Source of the DNA: a virus
Virus record (IMG/VR): IMGVR_UViG_3300033551_000046
Coordinates: 1-22,571 of that record
Reading direction: 5' to 3' (one strand)
Length of the DNA stretch: 22,571 bases
Made by a program: the position numbers and the translations under genes
Shown: one piece after another, positions 20,962-22,571 of the stretch
Numbering within the stretch: position 1 is the first letter of the stretch
How the letters are laid out: the number at the start of each line of letters is the position of its first letter
Notes under the pieces: model-generated
The model's database searches: none
Seen by the model: the letters and a program-made list of their open reading frames with translations, nothing else
Told to the model about the DNA's origin: nothing

Positions 20962-21871
20962 ACGGAACGTCCGCGCCCTTGATGAGGACGGCGCGGTTGG
21001 CGTCGAGGACCTTCGTGCCGTAGAGGCAGTCGATCGACACGACGTCCTGCTTCTGGTCAATGTCGTAGTCGTAGACCACGCGCAGACCGAAGCCCTTGTA
21101 GTTCGCGATGGCCGCGTTCTGGGCGCCGCGCGGCAGCTCCAGGGGGCGGAACGCCAGCGCCAGGGCGGTGCGGTGGAACGCCAGGCCGACCTCGGTGGTG
21201 GAGTTGCCCGACGTCTGCGCGGGGACGTCGATGTTCTGGGTCTCGTAGGCGTCGAAGCCGAAGACCCGGCGGCCGAGGTTGGCCTCGCGCAGGCCCTCCG
21301 TGTCACCGCGCGCGTCGGCGCGGTTGAAGAGGTCGTCACCGAGCCAGCGGGACGTGGTGATCGGGCCCTCGACCAGGTAGCGCTCCGTGTTCGGAACATT
21401 GTTGCTGGTGAGGACGCGGCGGGCGTCGATCGCGACGCGCGGGTTGGACCACGCGTAGACGTTGTCGCCGCCGACGACGCCGACCTCCTGGGAGATGTCG
21501 TCGCGCAGGGCGAGGAGGTCGCGGTCGATCTTCTGGGTGATCGCCTCCATCGCCGGGTTGAGGAGCTGCTCCTGGAAGTCGATGATGTTCAGCGTCAGGT
21601 CCTCGGACGTGACGGCGAACGAGACGTCCGCGAAGTGGTTCAGCACGAGCGGGACACCGGTCTCGGTCGCGTTCTGGACCGTGATGCCGTTCGCCCGGTT
21701 GTACTCCTCGGCCGTGAAGGTCGTGGGCTTCCGGACGGTGATGGTGTCGCCGACCTTCTGGAACTCGTTCTCGTAGTTCCGGTAGACCAGGTTCGCCATG
21801 ACCGTGGTCTCGTAGAGGGTGGCGAGCGCCGCACGGGCGATGATGTCCGGGGTGAGGAACGTGTTGGCCAC
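20960..21871 (-). CDS. Major capsid protein, P22 coat-like HK97 fold, 303 aa
   Basis: The 303-aa protein starts MANTFLTPDIIARAALATLY. It shows the P22 coat family features VYRNYENEFQKVGDTITVRKPTT-type start, the 'VP..L..h.dV.F.vt..DLtL.i..f.e..l.PA' segment (LVLNHFADVSFAVTSEDLTL ... NPAMEAITQKIDRDL) and FGFDAYETQNI. P22-like coat proteins have an HK97 core plus an inserted beta domain and are assembled with a scaffolding protein. The GTG start at 21871 follows AGGAGG by 7 nt. The scaffold-like gene immediately precedes it, and three hairpins follow. It should be the most abundant structural protein. Confidence 0.9.
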   Translation of the reverse strand: MANTFLTPDIIARAALATLYETTVMANLVYRNYENEFQKVGDTITVRKPTTFTAEEYNRANGITVQNATETGVPLVLNHFADVSFAVTSEDLTLNIIDFQEQLLNPAMEAITQKIDRDLLALRDDISQEVGVVGGDNVYAWSNPRVAIDARRVLTSNNVPNTERYLVEGPITTSRWLGDDLFNRADARGDTEGLREANLGRRVFGFDAYETQNIDVPAQTSGNSTTEVGLAFHRTALALAFRPLELPRGAQNAAIANYKGFGLRVVYDYDIDQKQDVVSIDCLYGTKVLDANRAVLIKGADVP

Positions 21872-21914
21872 GGTGTGGCCTCCTTACTGGTGAAAGGGGT
21901 TGGCTGACCGGCGA

Positions 21915-22571
21915 CTACGCCCGACCGGGTCGGGTGTCCTTGTACTGCTTGCGGAAGTCGTCGATCGACATGGTGGACACGTCGTTGCCGCGCCCGCTGG
22001 GTCCACCAGCGAACGTGCCTCCTGACGGCGGGGGAGTCGGCTCGGGTTCGGCCGCCGCCGGGGCGGGCTCGGGAACCTTGAGCCTGGGGTTGTTGGCGAC
22101 GGCCTCGCGGATCGCGGCGTTGATGCTGTCCTGATCCGACGGGTCGACGGTCTTGAGGGCGTCCAGGAACGCCCGGCTGTCGAGCAGCGCGCTGGGGTCG
22201 GCGTTGTGCGTGCCAGCCGCGCGGAACACGGCCAGCTCGACCTTGGCGTTCTGGGTGCTGACCCGCTCGCTGGCGAGCAGCTCGGTGAGCTGTTCAGCGG
22301 TGAGCGGCTCCTCGGCAGCGGCGCCCGGCTCTTCCGTGGGGATGAGACCGAGGGCGCGGCCGATGTCCTGGGCGAACGACTCGCGAGCGGCCTTGGTGGC
22401 CTCGTCGACAGCGGCCTGCTTGGTCTCCAGGCGGCTGCGCTTGTTCTCCTCGCGGAGTTCCTTGATGTGCTTCTGCGCCCACTCCGGGAGCTGGTCGACC
22501 TCGGTGGCGGGCTCGACGCCCTCTACCGGGGGAGTGGCCGGGGTCTCCGGTGCGGCGGGGGTGCCCTCCGG
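21915..22571 (-). CDS. Capsid scaffold-like protein, N-terminus outside the window (218 aa visible)
   Basis: The reading frame is open to the window edge, so the true start lies beyond 22571. It continues well upstream of the internal Met at 22229. The visible protein begins in a Pro/Glu/Thr-rich region, then a charged, likely coiled-coil helix (WAQKHIKELREENKRSRLET) and more helices (LTAEQLTELLASERVSTQNA). It ends in a Pro/Gly-rich part and a basic tail (FRKQYKDTRPGRA). This layout is typical of phage scaffolding proteins, whose basic C-terminus contacts coat protein. It stops 43 nt before the capsid gene. A fused protease domain in the missing part cannot be excluded. Confidence 0.8.
   Translation of the reverse strand, partial: PEGTPAAPETPATPPVEGVEPATEVDQLPEWAQKHIKELREENKRSRLETKQAAVDEATKAARESFAQDIGRALGLIPTEEPGAAAEEPLTAEQLTELLASERVSTQNAKVELAVFRAAGTHNADPSALLDSRAFLDALKTVDPSDQDSINAAIREAVANNPRLKVPEPAPAAAEPEPTPPPSGGTFAGGPSGRGNDVSTMSIDDFRKQYKDTRPGRA

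Overview
The window is a stretch of a tailed bacteriophage (siphovirus type) or prophage from a high-GC actinobacterial host, most likely Streptomyces or a relative. This rests on the strongly GC-biased sequence, frequent GTG starts (about eleven), AGGAGG-type ribosome sites, and the protein families present (P22-like coat protein, tape measure, amidase/LysM endolysin, DUF6011-like zinc tail). The host assignment is an inference. Every supported gene lies on the minus strand, so transcription runs from high to low coordinates. No integrase, terminase, portal, tRNA gene, CRISPR array or insertion sequence was seen. No stretch of more than about 130 bases lacks a gene.

Late region, 22571 down to 5731. 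The order is: scaffold-like protein (cut by the window edge), P22-type major capsid protein, three small head-region proteins (two beta-rich, one with a possible HeH/LEM-like C-terminus), head-tail connector, head closure protein, HK97-gp10-like/minor capsid protein, tail terminator, major tail protein, a pair of tail assembly chaperone frames apparently joined by a -1 frameshift, a 1058-residue tape measure protein, a 1164-residue tail hub/minor tail protein with lectin-like insertions, and a 170-residue tail-tip protein. A lysis cassette follows (amidase endolysin, r1t-like holin, second small membrane protein), then a 730-residue tail fibre. Most genes are tightly packed or overlap by 4 nt. 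Strong hairpins interrupt the operon after the capsid gene, after the first small head gene, and just before the endolysin.

Left region, 5730 down to 1. Genes here are mostly of unknown function and arranged as short cassettes. Four related promoter-like elements (a TTG...CAAG core, then CGTG, then a -10-like hexamer) lie at 5668-5697, 4976-5005, 4130-4159 and 389-418. Intrinsic-terminator-like hairpins lie at 5023-5056, 4171-4202, 2134-2161 and 1-82. In two cases a terminator is followed within 20 nt by the next promoter element. The cassettes carry: (i) a small HTH protein and a 101-residue unknown; (ii) two unknowns; (iii) a repeat plus zinc-ribbon protein and an HNH-derived protein with three HTH motifs, then past a hairpin a Cys/His-rich protein, a 68-residue protein and a Cas4/RecB-like iron-sulphur nuclease; (iv) a 92-residue unknown ending at a 27-bp inverted repeat.

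The most notable observations are the repeated promoter/operator-terminator cassettes (two of them apparently leaderless with identical first 13 coding bases), the HNH protein that seems to have lost catalytic residues but gained three regularly spaced HTH motifs, a lectin-like domain nested inside another domain of the tail hub, and a chaperone frameshift without an obvious canonical slippery heptamer.
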